Source: Silurus meridionalis
Lineage: Eukaryota; Chordata; Actinopteri; Siluriformes; Siluridae
NCBI RefSeq assembly: GCF_014805685.1
Contig: NC_060886.1
Location: 11,062,608-11,126,607, forward strand
DNA: 64,000 nucleotides
Direction: 5' to 3'
Part shown: in pieces, positions 37,174 through 53,688 of the stretch
Numbering within the stretch: the stretch's first letter is position 1
Layout of the letters: every line of letters begins with the position of its first letter
Program-made: the position numbers and the translations under genes
The notes under the pieces: model-generated
Database searches by the model: none
Told to the model about the DNA's origin: nothing
Seen by the model: only the letters and a program-made list of their open reading frames with translations

Positions 37174-37270
37174 CATCTATCTATCTGTCCCTCCGTCCTT
37201 CGGTCTGTCCGTCCATCCATCCATCCATCTATCCATCCATCCATCCATCCATCCATCCATCCATCCATCT
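37174..37270. repeat. (ATCC)n tetranucleotide repeat
   Basis: A second ATCC array about 0.6 kb from the first, with ATCT/GTCC variants at its left edge. Confidence 0.93.
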
Positions 37271-37703
37271 TTGTGTAGTTCTGTGTGATGTTTGATCTAG
37301 CATCTTGGTCCTGGATGAACATTGCTTTATTTAATCATGCACAGTACCTTCATTTAGGATTTTGTTTTATGTATGATATTTAGGACTGTTCTTCAGATGA
37401 TTACTAATTATATTGTAGGCTGTAATAAGACTTTCAGAAAACAAAAACAAGCTGCGAGTTTACCTTTGTCACCCGCTTGTTTATAGGTTATTCTATATGT
37501 ATATGTTATATACTGTATCACTGAGGCATGTCTTTTGTTTTAATAATGGGTGAATTAATAGTAGTAAGATTTGAGCATAAATAAATAGCCAGCAAAAGTG
37601 AGTATATTAGGTATTGAATGAAGGTGTGCAGAGAGCAGGAGCACTTCCTTTCCTGCCTGTGTGCAAGAGATAAGTACTAGGGGACCAAGTCTAGGACAAT
37701 GAC

Positions 37704-37705
<2 letters not shown>

Positions 37706-37740
<35 letters not shown>

Positions 37741-37846
37741 TCTGTCTCTCTCTCATACACATGTTTGACTTACTACTACTAGTACTAATACTCTACTCTT
37801 ACCACTACAACAACAACAACAACAACAACAACAATAATAATAATAC
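37706..37846. repeat. (TC)n and (AAC)n/(AAT)n microsatellites
   Basis: A TC run at 37706-37754, then about 50 bases of other sequence and an AAC array passing into AAT at 37807-37846. Confidence 0.9.
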
Positions 37847-38004
37847 AATATGAACAGGCACTAACTATAACCGTATTAACCATCACTCTCTATTGGTTTT
37901 ATAAGTAAAAAAGCTGCTGTTTCTCATACAGAAAAATCCCCACCATGTCATACTTCTTATTCCATGTGAAGACATTTGGTCCCCAACAAAATTTTAAAAC
38001 ATGT

Positions 38005-38005
<1 letters not shown>

Positions 38006-38073
<68 letters not shown>
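38006..38073. repeat. (CA)n microsatellite
   Basis: A pure CA run of about 34 units. Confidence 0.96.
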
Positions 38074-38074
<1 letters not shown>

Positions 38075-39670
38075 TCTGACACTGATTGGGCTTAATGAGC
38101 AGCTCACTGTCAATGTTGATTTTCAGCAGCACTACAATGTTAGAAGAAGGCAGCTATGTATAACCTGCTACTCCTCTGTCTATTGCACTACTGGAAGAGA
38201 AAAAAAGCATCTGAGGATGTCACAAACCAGACAACAACATATTAAGAAGTGCTTCGTCATTTTAATTTAATACCTCTTCATTTTAATTTATGTCAAGAAG
38301 AAGAAGAGGAACCTTATTTATTTCATTCATGGGTGCTTACCATGTTTAAACAGTATTATTTAATCTATGTATTTTATGACTTTGATTGAATGGAAATGAG
38401 AATTACAAATCCGTTTATATAATCTGAGTTAACTGGAATTGCATTTAAGATTTGCCAATTTTGGCATGATGTTTTCGGGATTCTTCATTGACGAAGCTTC
38501 ATCAAGTATTGAAGCTAATGAAATAGTTTTTATTTACTGAATACATTTTATAGTATAAAAAACAAAACAAAATCAAGCCTTTCTTTCTAACCAGCAATTT
38601 TACAGCATTATCGTTTTATTTTAGGCTTAAGTGTACATTTCTATAACATTAAAAAAGAGAACAAAAACGCACTTTATATTGATATCAACCAAAGGTGTGT
38701 CTCCTGTTTAACTCTTTGTTATTTGCTAAATTCAACTGATTTAGATGTGTATAATTTTTAGTTTAATCTAGCTTTTCATCTCACTGTTATTTCTACTTCA
38801 TTTGCAATTATATTGCAAGTCTTTTACAGTTAGTTATGCTAAGTCGATGTAATTTCCAATAATAAAAAGGATATCAAAATGCATTGAATAAAAGAATGCA
38901 GATTTATAATTTAAAGCCTATTGGATAAAAAACACAGTCATTACCAAGCCTGTGCCTATAGGTGATCTCAGCTAACCCTGAAAGAAAGCATTTTGTTTTT
39001 ACTTTATTTTAATCTTATAATTTCTGTACTCTTTACACAAGTTATGGAGGGCTAGGTTGAAGATCTCTTGAGATACTCCAAGGACCAGTGTCCACCCCAA
39101 ATTCCTCCTGGGTATGCTTCTGGAAAATGGCACGAGGGGTTTACTAAACATCATCACAGCTATGGCACCAATTATAGTTAATACACATCAAATAGCTTGA
39201 GCAGAGGCCTAGGAGCAGCCTGATCACTCCGATAATACCAACTGTCACTCTGTTAGCTGGTGAGCGGTGCTGCTCATATAATTAGTCTACGTTCCATGAA
39301 GGAAACAATATAAATGTGGCCAAAATGACATACAAAATATGGGCTGTGGCTCAGATGAAGTAAAAGCCAGTAAAAGCCAAGCCAAATGGAATGTCTTCAG
39401 ATACAAACCAGGAGACAGAGACAAGTGGCTTTGATTTACAACATTACATAAATATTGTGGGGTAGGCAGAAGAACTCAAAGCTGCAAATACAAAACTTTG
39501 GGATTATAGTCATTATTGTCCTTTTTTCATAAGTATGAATGTTGTATTAATGCATCATGTGAAAGATGCTTTTTTAGAACAAGAATTTACATGGACATGG
39601 ATAACAAAAATTGAATTATTGAAATAATTGATTGCCATTAATTGAGAATCTTTCTCTTTTCCATCCTCCC
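38074..39670. other. Non-coding, nothing recognised
   Basis: AT-rich sequence without gene or repeat signal that I can name. Confidence 0.5.
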
Positions 39671-39808
<138 letters not shown>

Positions 39809-41374
39809 TGCCTCAACATTACCACATATACACTGCAACTTTATGTTTACTATTTCTATAATTTAAATAATATCTTTAATAAAAAATAAAAAAATAATTA
39901 TAAATAGACATTAATGCACAATCCAAAGTCAGTAATATTAGTCAGGAAATCATACAAAAGTTTCTGCTAATTGTTTTTAAAAAGAGTCTTCTGGATGAAA
40001 ACTATCATAAGCAATAATAATGTTTTTTTCCCTCCTTTTTCTTTGTTTGGCTTTTTATATAAATGCATTTACAGAATGATTTATGGAAATGTGACTTATT
40101 TTATTACTGTCAGTATAAATTCAACTTTCGATTCAATGGGAGCATGTGAATAGGTGTAAACGATGGTACCTGCCTTGTGACAATGACTGATGATTTTTCA
40201 TACACTTTAAGGTGTGAAGTCATCAGCAGTTCAGGTGGTTTACCTCAAGTGTTTCACTCACAGATTAGCCACAAAGAGCACAAGAGGTGCTTTACTTGTA
40301 CAACTTTAAAATCAGCTAACATTCCCTGTGACATGGGACATTTTGGGTGTAGTCATAGTACATTTTTTGTAATATTTTCCTATAATTCAATTTAATATTC
40401 AAAGTAATATTTTAACAAATGACGTCAGAAGGAAACATGTATGTATGTAAAATGCATTTGTCTTTTCTCCTCTATCTCTTTCACTCTCACACACACACAC
40501 ACGCACTGCGAGGCAGACAATCAGGGCGCAGCTCGTCTGTGTGAAGCCAGCTGGCTGCGGGGTCCCCGCGAGCTGAGTACCTCTCCCCCACTGAGTGCAA
40601 TTGAGAATCCAGACCTGGTTTAACTCTTCACACAGCCCACAGCCAGGCCTGGCACACACTGTCAATCTATAGCACTATACGCTATCAGCTACAATAAGGC
40701 CATGTCTATAGACTTACACACACACACACACACACACACTCATAAACAAACACTTACCAACACATACAGAGCCATTGAAAATCTCAGACACTTCCATAGC
40801 CATATCCATTCATGTACAGAAAACACACAATCAAATAACCAGTCTTATTCTTTGTGCTGTCCACACACCTATTCCTGCATTCACCCACTCAGGACACCCT
40901 GCTCCTGAAAAGCACTGCAGGTTCCACTGTCTGTTTGGGTGCAGTAATTAAACAGTGCTAAATCTGACAAGCAGAGAAATGCGCACAGGGTGTGTTCACG
41001 CAAGTCAAACTGACTGAAATGGTTAAAGAAGGCTGTCCAGAGAGCAATGTGTAATTGGTGATGATGGGAACGGACACAAGCCACATGAGGCCAACGACAA
41101 AGAACTGCCATCGCCACCAACAAAGAGCCAGCAGGAGGCCTGGCCATATGTGCCGGGGCAGGGCAGCTTCAAAGGCAACCCGAGTCTCACTACTCTCCAT
41201 TTCACACCCTGAGAGCCATACCAAAAATAATATTTCACAGTATCATTACCATTCATCCACAATGTTTATCCAGAAAAGGGTCCATGGTGCTGGGAAGTGA
41301 GAGATATACAGCAGAGCTTGTATTAAACTGGATGTTAGGAAAAGGTGAAGCTATGCCAATAATGCAGGTGACAC

Positions 41375-41376
<2 letters not shown>
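39809..41376. other. Gene-free stretch with short CA repeats
   Basis: Short (CA)n at about 40489-40503 and 40716-40739. A GC-richer block at 41040-41220 has several overlapping open frames on both strands, none recognisable. Confidence 0.45.

Positions 41377-41421
<45 letters not shown>
41377..41421. repeat. (GT)n microsatellite
   Basis: A pure GT run. Confidence 0.95.
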
Positions 41422-41423
<2 letters not shown>

Positions 41424-41625
41424 AAAATCCTGCGTGGTCTTCTCAAAGTTTCTCAACTTGTTCCCCCCAGAAATTCGGTTAGGTTTATTATTTCAGCATG
41501 GTAGTGGGAATCCCTGCAGGATATTGTCAAGATTTTGTTTACATTTCATCAAGTGCAGTGTTCAGTTCCCCCTAGTGGTCATTTATAAAATATATCTGTA
41601 TCTGTCATACATAACTATATATAAC

Positions 41626-45280
<3,655 letters not shown>

Positions 45281-45282
45281 GT

Positions 45283-45288
45283 TATAAA
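45283..45288 (+). promoter_or_regulatory. Possible TATA box of the first GPR183-like gene
   Basis: A TATAAA lies about 200 bases upstream of a strong splice donor at 45481, at a plausible distance for a leader exon beginning near 45315. In AT-rich DNA such a hexamer can occur by chance. Confidence 0.3.
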
Positions 45289-45314
45289 CTGAATTTGAGC
45301 ATAATTTTGCGAGA

Positions 45315-45480
45315 CATTTTGAGCAACAGAACTCAGAGTTGCTGTCACTAACTCCTCAATGAGCAAAGTAGGTGGGTGCTTCTTAAGTTCAACAAATCCT
45401 TGGCAGCACAACTCCCACTCATTTTTCAGCCCACAAGCTCAGAGTGAAACATCTGCCATCACAAGTCTCCTGAATTAATT
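45315..45480 (+). other. Inferred 5' leader exon of the first GPR183-like gene
   Basis: It ends at a perfect donor, AATT|GTAAGT (GT at 45481-45482). The matching acceptor, a T-rich tract ending CAAAG, has AG at 45700-45701, 3 bases before the receptor ATG, giving a 221-base intron. GPR183 genes usually have a non-coding first exon and an intronless coding exon, so this arrangement fits. The leader contains an ATG at 45359 opening a 39-codon upstream frame that stops at 45476-45478, two bases before the donor. The 5' boundary is a guess. Confidence 0.5.
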
Positions 45481-45704
45481 GTAAGTATTTTTTATTTTTC
45501 CAATAAATGATCTTATTTGGCGTAGATATTGTCAAATGTTAAAGTTCATCATCTTGTTTTTATTTTAACCTGTGGAATTTAGCATTAGGCCATATTTCTA
45601 ATAAAAATTGTGAAAACAGATTATCTGTGCACAAATTCAATGCAATACAATTTCTGAAGCAAATTCTTCCATGAATATCTTTGTTTTTTCTTCCTTCAAA
45701 GAAA

Positions 45705-46718
45705 ATGGCCACTCAATCTCCATCAAATGAAAGTATTTCCAACCAATCCTGCAATGTATTTACCAACAAGGAATCAGCGCAAATTCTCTTCCCTGTCTTC
45801 TACATTACTGTGCTTGTTGTCAGTGTCTCGGGCAACAGCCTGGTCCTGTATATCACCAGCCAGAAAAAGAAAAAATGTAACTCCACCACACTTTACCTGA
45901 TCAACCTTGCAATCTCTGATACCCTCTTCACTCTTGCTCTTCCCGGTAGAATCACCTACTACATTCGTGGGTTTGACTGGCCGTTTGGAGATCTTTTTTG
46001 CAGGCTTACTGCTGTTATTTTTTATTCAAACACCTACACAGGCATCGCTTTCATGACCTGCATCAGTGCTGACCGCTACCTAGCCATGGTGCATCCACAC
46101 AGGTGTCCTAAGCTGAGGAGTCTGAAGGTGGTACGAAGAATCTGCATTCTAGTCTGGGCAATCGTTTTCCTGGAAACATCTCCCATGCTCTTTAGAAGCA
46201 TGATGAAAGAGTGGGAAGGTCAGAAAACATGCATGGAGTTCTCCAACTTAGACGAATCTGCAAAAACCCCATATGTGCTTTTGCTTGCCTGTGTTATTGG
46301 GTTCTGTGTGCCCCTGGGACTTATCCTGGGCTGCTACAGCCAGATCAATTCCAAGCTTTCCAAGATGGCCAAGGAGAACCCTATGACTGGCAAGTCAGGG
46401 AAAAGCAGCAGAGCCAAGAACATAATACTGCTGATTTTGCTGAGCTTCATGCTGTGCTTCTGCCCATACCACATCAATATCATGCAGTTTATGGTGCGCA
46501 GACTTCTCCATAAACCCTCTTGCGAGGAAAAGAAGGCTTTCAAGATGTCTCTTCAAATCACAGTGTCCATGATGAACCTCAACTGCTGCCTGGATCCAGT
46601 CATCTATTTTTTTGCAATTAAGACCTACAAGCAGAGAGTAATGAGTATTTTTAAGGGTTATATGCCTGCTTCACTGTCCTCAAAGAGCATGCCTGATAAC
46701 AGCACCAGCAACACTTGA
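45705..46718 (+). CDS. GPR183-like (EBI2-like) G-protein-coupled receptor, copy 1
   Basis: A 337-residue rhodopsin-class receptor with seven hydrophobic helices (about 28-50, 62-85, 97-120, 145-165, 188-212, 238-262, 278-303). Visible landmarks are N-glycosylation sites N8-E-S and N13-Q-S, a TM3-ECL2 Cys pair C99/C176, DRY at 123-125, CFCPYH in TM6 and DPVIY at 297-301. The GPR183 family binds 7alpha,25-dihydroxycholesterol and steers B cells, T cells and dendritic cells through Gi. The residues equivalent to the known ligand contacts, R82, Y107, Y111 and Y255, are all present. The ATG at 45705 is chosen because the splice acceptor lies just before it; an upstream in-frame TTG codon is intronic. 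The protein is shorter than copy 2 and lacks its ACKGYK and long C-tail (it has AIKTYK). It could be a gpr183 tandem paralogue or a closely related orphan. Polyadenylation signals follow at 46968. Confidence 0.9.
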   Translation: MATQSPSNESISNQSCNVFTNKESAQILFPVFYITVLVVSVSGNSLVLYITSQKKKKCNSTTLYLINLAISDTLFTLALPGRITYYIRGFDWPFGDLFCRLTAVIFYSNTYTGIAFMTCISADRYLAMVHPHRCPKLRSLKVVRRICILVWAIVFLETSPMLFRSMMKEWEGQKTCMEFSNLDESAKTPYVLLLACVIGFCVPLGLILGCYSQINSKLSKMAKENPMTGKSGKSSRAKNIILLILLSFMLCFCPYHINIMQFMVRRLLHKPSCEEKKAFKMSLQITVSMMNLNCCLDPVIYFFAIKTYKQRVMSIFKGYMPASLSSKSMPDNSTSNT

Positions 46719-46967
46719 GAACCGTCCTATTTGAGTAAAGCAATTCTCATGTTAAAATGAAAAGTATTATTTGATTAAGAATTTATGTTTAAGTGTTGGA
46801 CCCCCTCTTTATTTTCTAAGAATTGGCACATTAGCACCCTGCTGTCAACAGTTGCTATCTGCCAAATGATTCATTGAAATATAATTTCGCTGTCTTTAAT
46901 TCTGTTCTTAAGTAAAGCTTTAATTTACTGTTTTTGTCTTAATAATTTCATGACAGTTTTACACAGT

Positions 46968-46973
46968 AATAAA
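46968..46973 (+). terminator. Polyadenylation signal for receptor copy 1
   Basis: AATAAA 250 bases after the stop codon; another AATAAA lies at 47801-47806, so a longer 3' UTR is possible. Confidence 0.5.
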
Positions 46974-49285
46974 ATTGTATTCATTTGTAGACTCAAATGC
47001 ACGCTTATTATCTTTATAGCAAACTGCGACTTTGTTCTGTGATTTCTTTTCTGGAAACTATTGTTTGGAGAAGTATAGCAGAAACCATGACTAAGCAACT
47101 GCGAATCGATCACAGTTGGCTTGTGAAGTATTAAATGCATTAGTATTTAGGAGACTATTTATAGTCATTCAGTTTTCAATGTAACTTTTATAGAAAAAAT
47201 GCAGCAAGAATATTAAACATAAAAATACAAAAAAAAGCTTACTGATTACTGAGTACTGATACTCTCAGCTATATGTCCTATATGACTACCATCAAAGGTA
47301 ACAGTATGAATTTAAACCCTACTCAGATAAAAGTAGACATACTTTATTGAATGTCAGAAAGTAGCTATTGAAAGCAAGTATTAGAAATAAAAAAGTAATT
47401 GATAAATGTGTGAAGTTAAGTAAGTTCTAGCTGACGATGACTGACACGATTCTTGATATAATTGTCTACACTTATGAACTTATTTAAATGCTTTAAATTG
47501 AGTTTCATAGAAAATTCTAATAAAATGTTATTTCCGATTTATGTACAGCATACTGCCATTGGTGAGAAAAGAGGAACCATTTAAAGATTGTAATGAATGC
47601 TTTGAAAATTGTATTTGTATGTTTTTTTATTGTAAAAGTGTACCAAATATTCAGTCTATATAAATATAGTAAAATAAAAGTATAAAGTATAAAGTGAAAC
47701 ATGGTGTAGAAGCACAACTCCTCAAATATTTTCCATCCTTGCCTACTAGCAGAAATTAATCTTCCCTGAGAGCAGCTGAATTTACTCTCTTCTGTCATTC
47801 AATAAAGGAACAACAATCAAAAAGATTTTCATTTCTTTAGTTTTTCTTATAAATTATACATTTGACATTTTACTACTATAAGAAGAATGAACATTTCCTG
47901 ACATTTCAGTAAAAGTACATCAAAAAGCAAACTCTACTTGTACTACAAGCTATGGAGAAATAAAACCTCCTTCAAAGATTTAGAAAAAAAGGTCAGCATT
48001 CCTATAGACAATAGATCAGCAAATACTGAACTGTAAATAGTGAATAGTGTAATGGGTTTTAAATGTCTCATGCACCAACGCATTCGTTTCTATATTTGTT
48101 TTCTTTATTTTCTGATTGTTGTACACCTTTTCAACAATGCTTGCAAATTTCAAAACGCTTGTACATTCTGATAGTCTGATATGACAGTATTAATAAAGGA
48201 ACAACATTTGATTAAAACAGTGTGTGGTTTTAATTGAATAAAAAAAGTAATCAATAAAACCTCTATCTTGTTTGTTGTTTGAGCAAACATTTGATTAAGC
48301 ATTCTGAAAAGGAGAGTTTCATTATGTTATTTAATAGATCATTTCTATACTCAGCTTGGCGGTTTTTTAATCAACAAAATGGAAAAAAGGTCACTTTTCA
48401 CAGATTAGTTCTGTGGACAGTCTCATTTATTATATACCAAAATACTGTATATTATAGTGTATTATGGAGATGGCTGAACTGAGCCCAAAGTTGGCCAGAG
48501 ATCTTAGATTTTACTCACCATGCCATATTTGAGAAGAGAAATTTTATTTTTTTTTAGTTAAAAAAAAGGACCATGTCTCTCTTTAGAGGTCACTGAAGAG
48601 TTACATTAGGATATTCTATCTTAGGATAGCATAACCATGGCACCTTAAATTTGAATATAATATTTGGTATAATTCAACATTTATTTTAGGCCTTAATCAA
48701 GTTAGATTTTTATTTAGCCATTCATATGAAAAAGATGGGCACCACTGGAATATGTTATGTCTAGTAAAGCAAAGTACATTTGCATGTCTGTTAGAATCAG
48801 GGGAAAAGCCAATTTGAACCCTTACCGACAGACATTTCTGCTGTTGTGCATCATTCTGCTGTTTTGCAGAATGTGCTTGCTCTCTTTCTTTGTTTTGATT
48901 TGCACAACATGAGAGCGCAACGGTTAATATTACTAAGAAACTGACAAATCCTTCAAAGCACACAGTGAAGACTTCAAGGAGAGAAAGGAGCAGGCATATA
49001 TGCGCCAGCTTGAAGAAAGGGGCATGTAGGTGTTAGAGATACATGCTGGAGCCGCTTTTTTCTTCCTGTCATATTTTTTTTTAAAACAGCTCAATGACAG
49101 GATAACCACAAAACACATGCTGCTCGGTATTTCATACATCCACAATGCTATATATAGGTGTGCAGTTCATGTAAAAGTATACCAAAACCTATAAAAAGGA
49201 GTGTGTGGTTAAGATATAGAGTTACTTGTTAGTTTCACAAAGGTGATATTACTCCAGATTACAGTCTAAAACTTTCCTAGCAAAC
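46974..49285. other. 3' flank and intergenic, AT-rich
   Basis: No further coding sequence recognised. Part of it may be 3' UTR of receptor copy 1. Confidence 0.5.
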
Positions 49286-49289
49286 TCCA

Positions 49290-49291
<2 letters not shown>

Positions 49292-49360
<69 letters not shown>
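49292..49360. repeat. (TA)n microsatellite
   Basis: A pure TA run of about 34 units. Confidence 0.96.
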
Positions 49361-49364
<4 letters not shown>

Positions 49365-49439
49365 AAATGTCATATATAGCCTCAAATATTATTCAAAGGA
49401 TAAGCTTCCAAACATTAAATTGGCCTGTAAAACCGATTA

Positions 49440-49600
49440 CCAATAAATAATTATCCATCAATCCATTTTCTATCCCATTTATCCAACACATGGCAACAAG
49501 TGAGCATGAATCCCAGGCTTATTCCAAGAAACCCACAGCAAGGCACATCTGCATGCACACTCAAACACTCACTCACATACTATAGACAATTTGGACAAAA
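49440..49600 (+). repeat. Diverged SINE-like repeat fragment
   Basis: 'aattatccatcaatccattttctatcccatttatcc', 'gagcatgaatcccaggcttattcc' and 'catgcacactcaaacactcactcacatactatagacaatttgg' follow the order of the 5' half of the SINE-like family at 1370-1980. Confidence 0.55.
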
Positions 49601-49784
49601 ATCACCATGGGGGGGCATGACCACTGTAAATCACTAATAAAACTTTGGACATCATAACAGTTTAACAATTTGTGGTTCACAACCTTCAGTGGTAATGTGG
49701 GTAACCTCACAGCCAAGTGGGAAAAGTGTGCACTGAAACAGAAAATACAACCCTGGCACTGTTATTTTTCAACGACAGCAAACA

Positions 49785-49785
<1 letters not shown>

Positions 49786-49830
<45 letters not shown>
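49786..49830. repeat. (CA)n microsatellite
   Basis: A pure CA run. Confidence 0.95.
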
Positions 49831-49834
<4 letters not shown>

Positions 49835-52588
49835 AGCAGTTTAGTTACTGCCATTATTTAATTGTTTACAATACTGTGACTGAACTTACAATCATAGTAC
49901 TGCACTGTCAGAACCATTTTCACCCTGACACTCAATTATCAGCTATGGACCTTGATGTGTTGACTTTAATGTCTTAATTTCAGGTTAAATGTTTCTGTGA
50001 TTGGAGTATTAATAACACCCACCCACCCCCCTCCACGGGAACTCATCCGCCTGTTTTACATTACCCATTTCTAACATGCTTCCGATTCCCATTGCACTTT
50101 ATTAATGCATTATCAGCACTGTGAATGTCTTGAATGTGTATTTGCACCTTGGCTGTGGAGAAATGTTCTTTTATCCAACTATGTGCTGTACATTGTATGA
50201 CTGAACTGACACTAAAGATCTTCCAATTGCCTAACAATGCAGGGAAAACAGATGATTAGAGTATATTGATGTTTAAACATGACTAACTATTAATACGTTT
50301 TCCACTTTTCATTACACAACAATAAATGCACCTTAATTTACAGATTATTGGATAGTAATATTTTTTACACAAACTTAAAATAAACCATAAATGCTCTTCA
50401 CTCCATGATTGGCTTTCTGTCACTCTGTACTTAGATTTCCTTAGTGACTAAGATAGTATGTAGCTTGGATATATGACCTACGTCTCCAAAATTCACGCAA
50501 TTTCAGACTCGACAACTCTGACACAGGACTGACTGTGAATTACTATTACATTATTGTCAAGCTGACTCACAGCAGGTCAGGAACATCATATTAGTGAATG
50601 TTCTGTTCTTCCCTGACACAATTTGAATCTTTTTTTAACCAAAAAAAAATGATAAGTACTGTTATATAAAATAATAAATATAAACTCTTATATATACTTA
50701 AATGTCAGACACGCTGGAACACAATGACAATTTATTTAAAGGTTATGTGTGACAATAGAGGTGCAAATGTAGTGTGGGGATCCACTTGCAGAAGTTTTTT
50801 TTATGAAAAAAATAGTTCTTAATCCAAATATCTTTGAATCCGAAATATAGTCAGAAATCCAAAAATCTACAAAATAAATATTTATTTATCAAAGGCTACA
50901 CTTAAACTCCAGGAAGTAAGAAATCTGCTGGTTTGGGGGACCAAAAAGTCCAGATATTCTGCCACATAATTGATCATTTTTCTGCTAAATTCTTCTGGTA
51001 TCTGTACTTTACTTCACTGTTTATTTTTTGGACAACCTTTTACTTTCATCCATTACATTATTACACAAATATCTGTACTTTTTACTTCTTACATTTTCAA
51101 AACAGCTTTGTTTTCATTTATTTGGTGGCATGATCAATATTTTTTCTTCTCATTGCGCACAGTTTTTAGCCCATTAACCTATTTCTTGTTATTGCACAGC
51201 TTTTTCGATCTGCCACTGGTGTATTATTTCCTGGCTGTCACACACCGCAGATGTAGGCTTGTTTACGAAGCAAACAACAAGCAAGACAGAAGGCAACAAG
51301 AAGTATGGGGTTAACATGATGAGACAGAGGGAGTCCGCGACGAAAACATGACTGGGAACAGAGACATTCCTGATCACCTGATCGTCATCATCTTTTCTCT
51401 GCTGGTGTTATATATGGTTGTTGTTCAGCCTTTATGCATTCATTAGATAACAAAATTTGAAAATCGCATTAATATATTATATGATTTGAGATCCAGTTAC
51501 CGGCGTGACACTAAAACAGGTAGTAGTAATGAAATTTTTTTACCTAAATACATGTCAAAACCAATACTTCTTCACTTTACCTTGAGTAAAAAAGTGTAGT
51601 GAGTACTTTAGAGTCTTTTAAAATATATGTACTTCTACTTGAGTGAAGGATGTGTGTACATTTGCCATCTCTGCCTACAGCTAATATATCTGATATATAA
51701 TATATATTTTATTCATTTGCCTTGTCTCAAAATCCAAAGACATGAAGAGCATTGGAAATTATTATGCATTACTGTGCACTTCTTGTCAGAACCAGAGTGT
51801 TTCTCATTCGTTATATAGCATGAAACTCTTGGCAGACTCTACATCCTTGCTCAGTGAAAGGCTGTTTGGCCTTGAATTGGCCATCAGTAGAACACCATAG
51901 TAAATGTTGATTGTTGTAGCCTATAGAAGATCATTGTTCTCTGACTCTCCTCCAACAGGGCTAAAATGTAATGAATGAAAACATATGATATATTTATAGA
52001 ACTGATTAAAATAGTCATACATTCACTTGTGTACAATAAAAAAGAAATTACTTACAGCATCATATCCCAAAGCTTTGTCAAGTAATCTCTTTAGGCATGG
52101 GTCAGCTTTATCTGCTGCCACAAATCAACTTGTAGCAAAACAACATCCTTTGCTGAGGGAAAAAGCAAACTCTCATTAAGCTTTGTCTTTCAACCTTTGC
52201 AGGTTCATCTTTCTGCTCTTGACCTTTTCAGCTTTATTCCTGCAAACGATTTCATCCAACCTTCCCCAAAAGCTGCCTGCTCTAATATGCTCTAATCTAT
52301 AGTTAGCAATTTAAGAATTTACACAGATAACCATACACTGCGTATATGCTGCCATGTGCACCATCACATCTCCATGTATGCATCTCACATGTAATAATGT
52401 AAACCCTTATAAAAAGTGTCTAAACATTTGCTCTGAATAAATGTTTGCCTGCTGCCAGAAGGAATTAATGTCCTTTATCTTAACTGGCACTGTAACATCT
52501 GACACTACTTGCTTGGTATATAGCAAAACTTAATGTCATTTACTGATCTTGTAGGAAAGTCTGGCTTGACATGACCCAATTACCCATA
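49831..52588. other. Intergenic, no gene seen
   Basis: AT-rich sequence. Frames at 50933-51314 have no domain. No UBAC2-like exon was recognised on the minus strand. Confidence 0.5.
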
Positions 52589-52596
52589 GGTAAATC

Positions 52597-53678
52597 TAAC
52601 ATCCACATAAACATACACATAATGGAAGCAGCAGTGGAGGGCCGTGCATTTGGTACTGGGCCTTCAGTGGGGATTTACCCGACTTAATCCACCTCTTAAT
52701 ACCACCAATATCACATCACAATTATAAAAACCATCAATACTATACAAAAACGCAATGTAACAATGCGTGGCATTACAGAGAGAGAGGCATTTCACATATG
52801 GAGGGTGAATACAATTTTACTAAAGCATGCTCTGAACTCCTACATTACAACCACAACTGTGCCACCTACATCACCCGGAGCAGTTCAGAATCAATATTTG
52901 TCTAATAACATGACAAAAACTTTACAAATGTAAATAATAAACAACCAACTCACCAGAGATGCATCCTCATAATTTGCACCACTCCTCAGAGGCTGTAGGC
53001 CAGTGGTACCGCTCGTATTCACTGGTCTGGAAGTGGAGAACAAAGTCTTTCCCAGGCTGAGACAAGCTAGCTAGCTTCGGGGTTGGCCGACCTCCACACG
53101 ATGTCTAGCTTTTCTTCAAATGTCTTTTTAAGTATGTCCGAGACCAAATCAATTTCTCTTCCTCCGTAGGCATAAAAAATGTCTAACTCTGATGTATGTG
53201 TGCAGAGTGCTACAGATGTGTTTTGCCAGTCGAACTTAGGTGTAACAGTTTTGTTCTGACCAACCAATCAGAGGATGGAAAAATGCTGACACTATTCTGG
53301 ACCAGCTAGCTGGCCCTGGGAGGCGAATATGAAATCTGATTGGTTAAAGAAACAGAGCTATTTTTTAAGGATACTATGGTTAAAAAAAAAAAAAAGGCCT
53401 ACAGAACAGACTTTGAAGGCCCTGGGCAGATTAGATTGACATGGCAGCACATAGAGGCTGACATCTGATTGGACAAAAAATCTAACATCCACATACACGT
53501 ACTAGAAGCAGTGCAGCCAAGAGAAACACTACGAAATGAAGAGAATAAACTGTTGGGAATAAATTAATACAATTTCATGGAACAAATATTAGAATTTAGG
53601 TTGTAAATGTAGGTCAGTGCTTCTGATAGTGTTTAGGCCAGCAGAGGAGGCTTTGTTGGCCCTGACCGCCCACCACTG
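52597..53678 (-). mobile_element. hAT-like element remnant, about 1.1 kb
   Basis: The outer direct repeats GGTAAATCTA at 52589-52598 and 53679-53688 look like a target duplication. An internal left end CAGTGGAGGGCCGTGC (52632) pairs loosely with the right end, which as reverse complement reads CAGTGGTGGGCGGTCAGG (to 53678). On the minus strand, 53267-53067 encodes ELDIFYAYGGREIDLVSDIL followed by FEEKLDIV, which recalls the segment before a TTF/BED-type finger in hAT transposases. A ~40-base segment, 'aaatctaacatccacata...agaagcag', occurs at both 52593-52631 and 53487-53515. It is non-autonomous and rearranged; the exact boundaries are uncertain. Confidence 0.55.
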
Positions 53679-53688
53679 GGTAAATCTA

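Noticed and set aside
40881..41300. Several overlapping frames around a GC-richer block, one with a hydrophobic WRWQFFVVGLMWLV segment
   Set aside because: Frames overlap on both strands, no match to TM9SF2 or another expected neighbour, no convincing splice sites.
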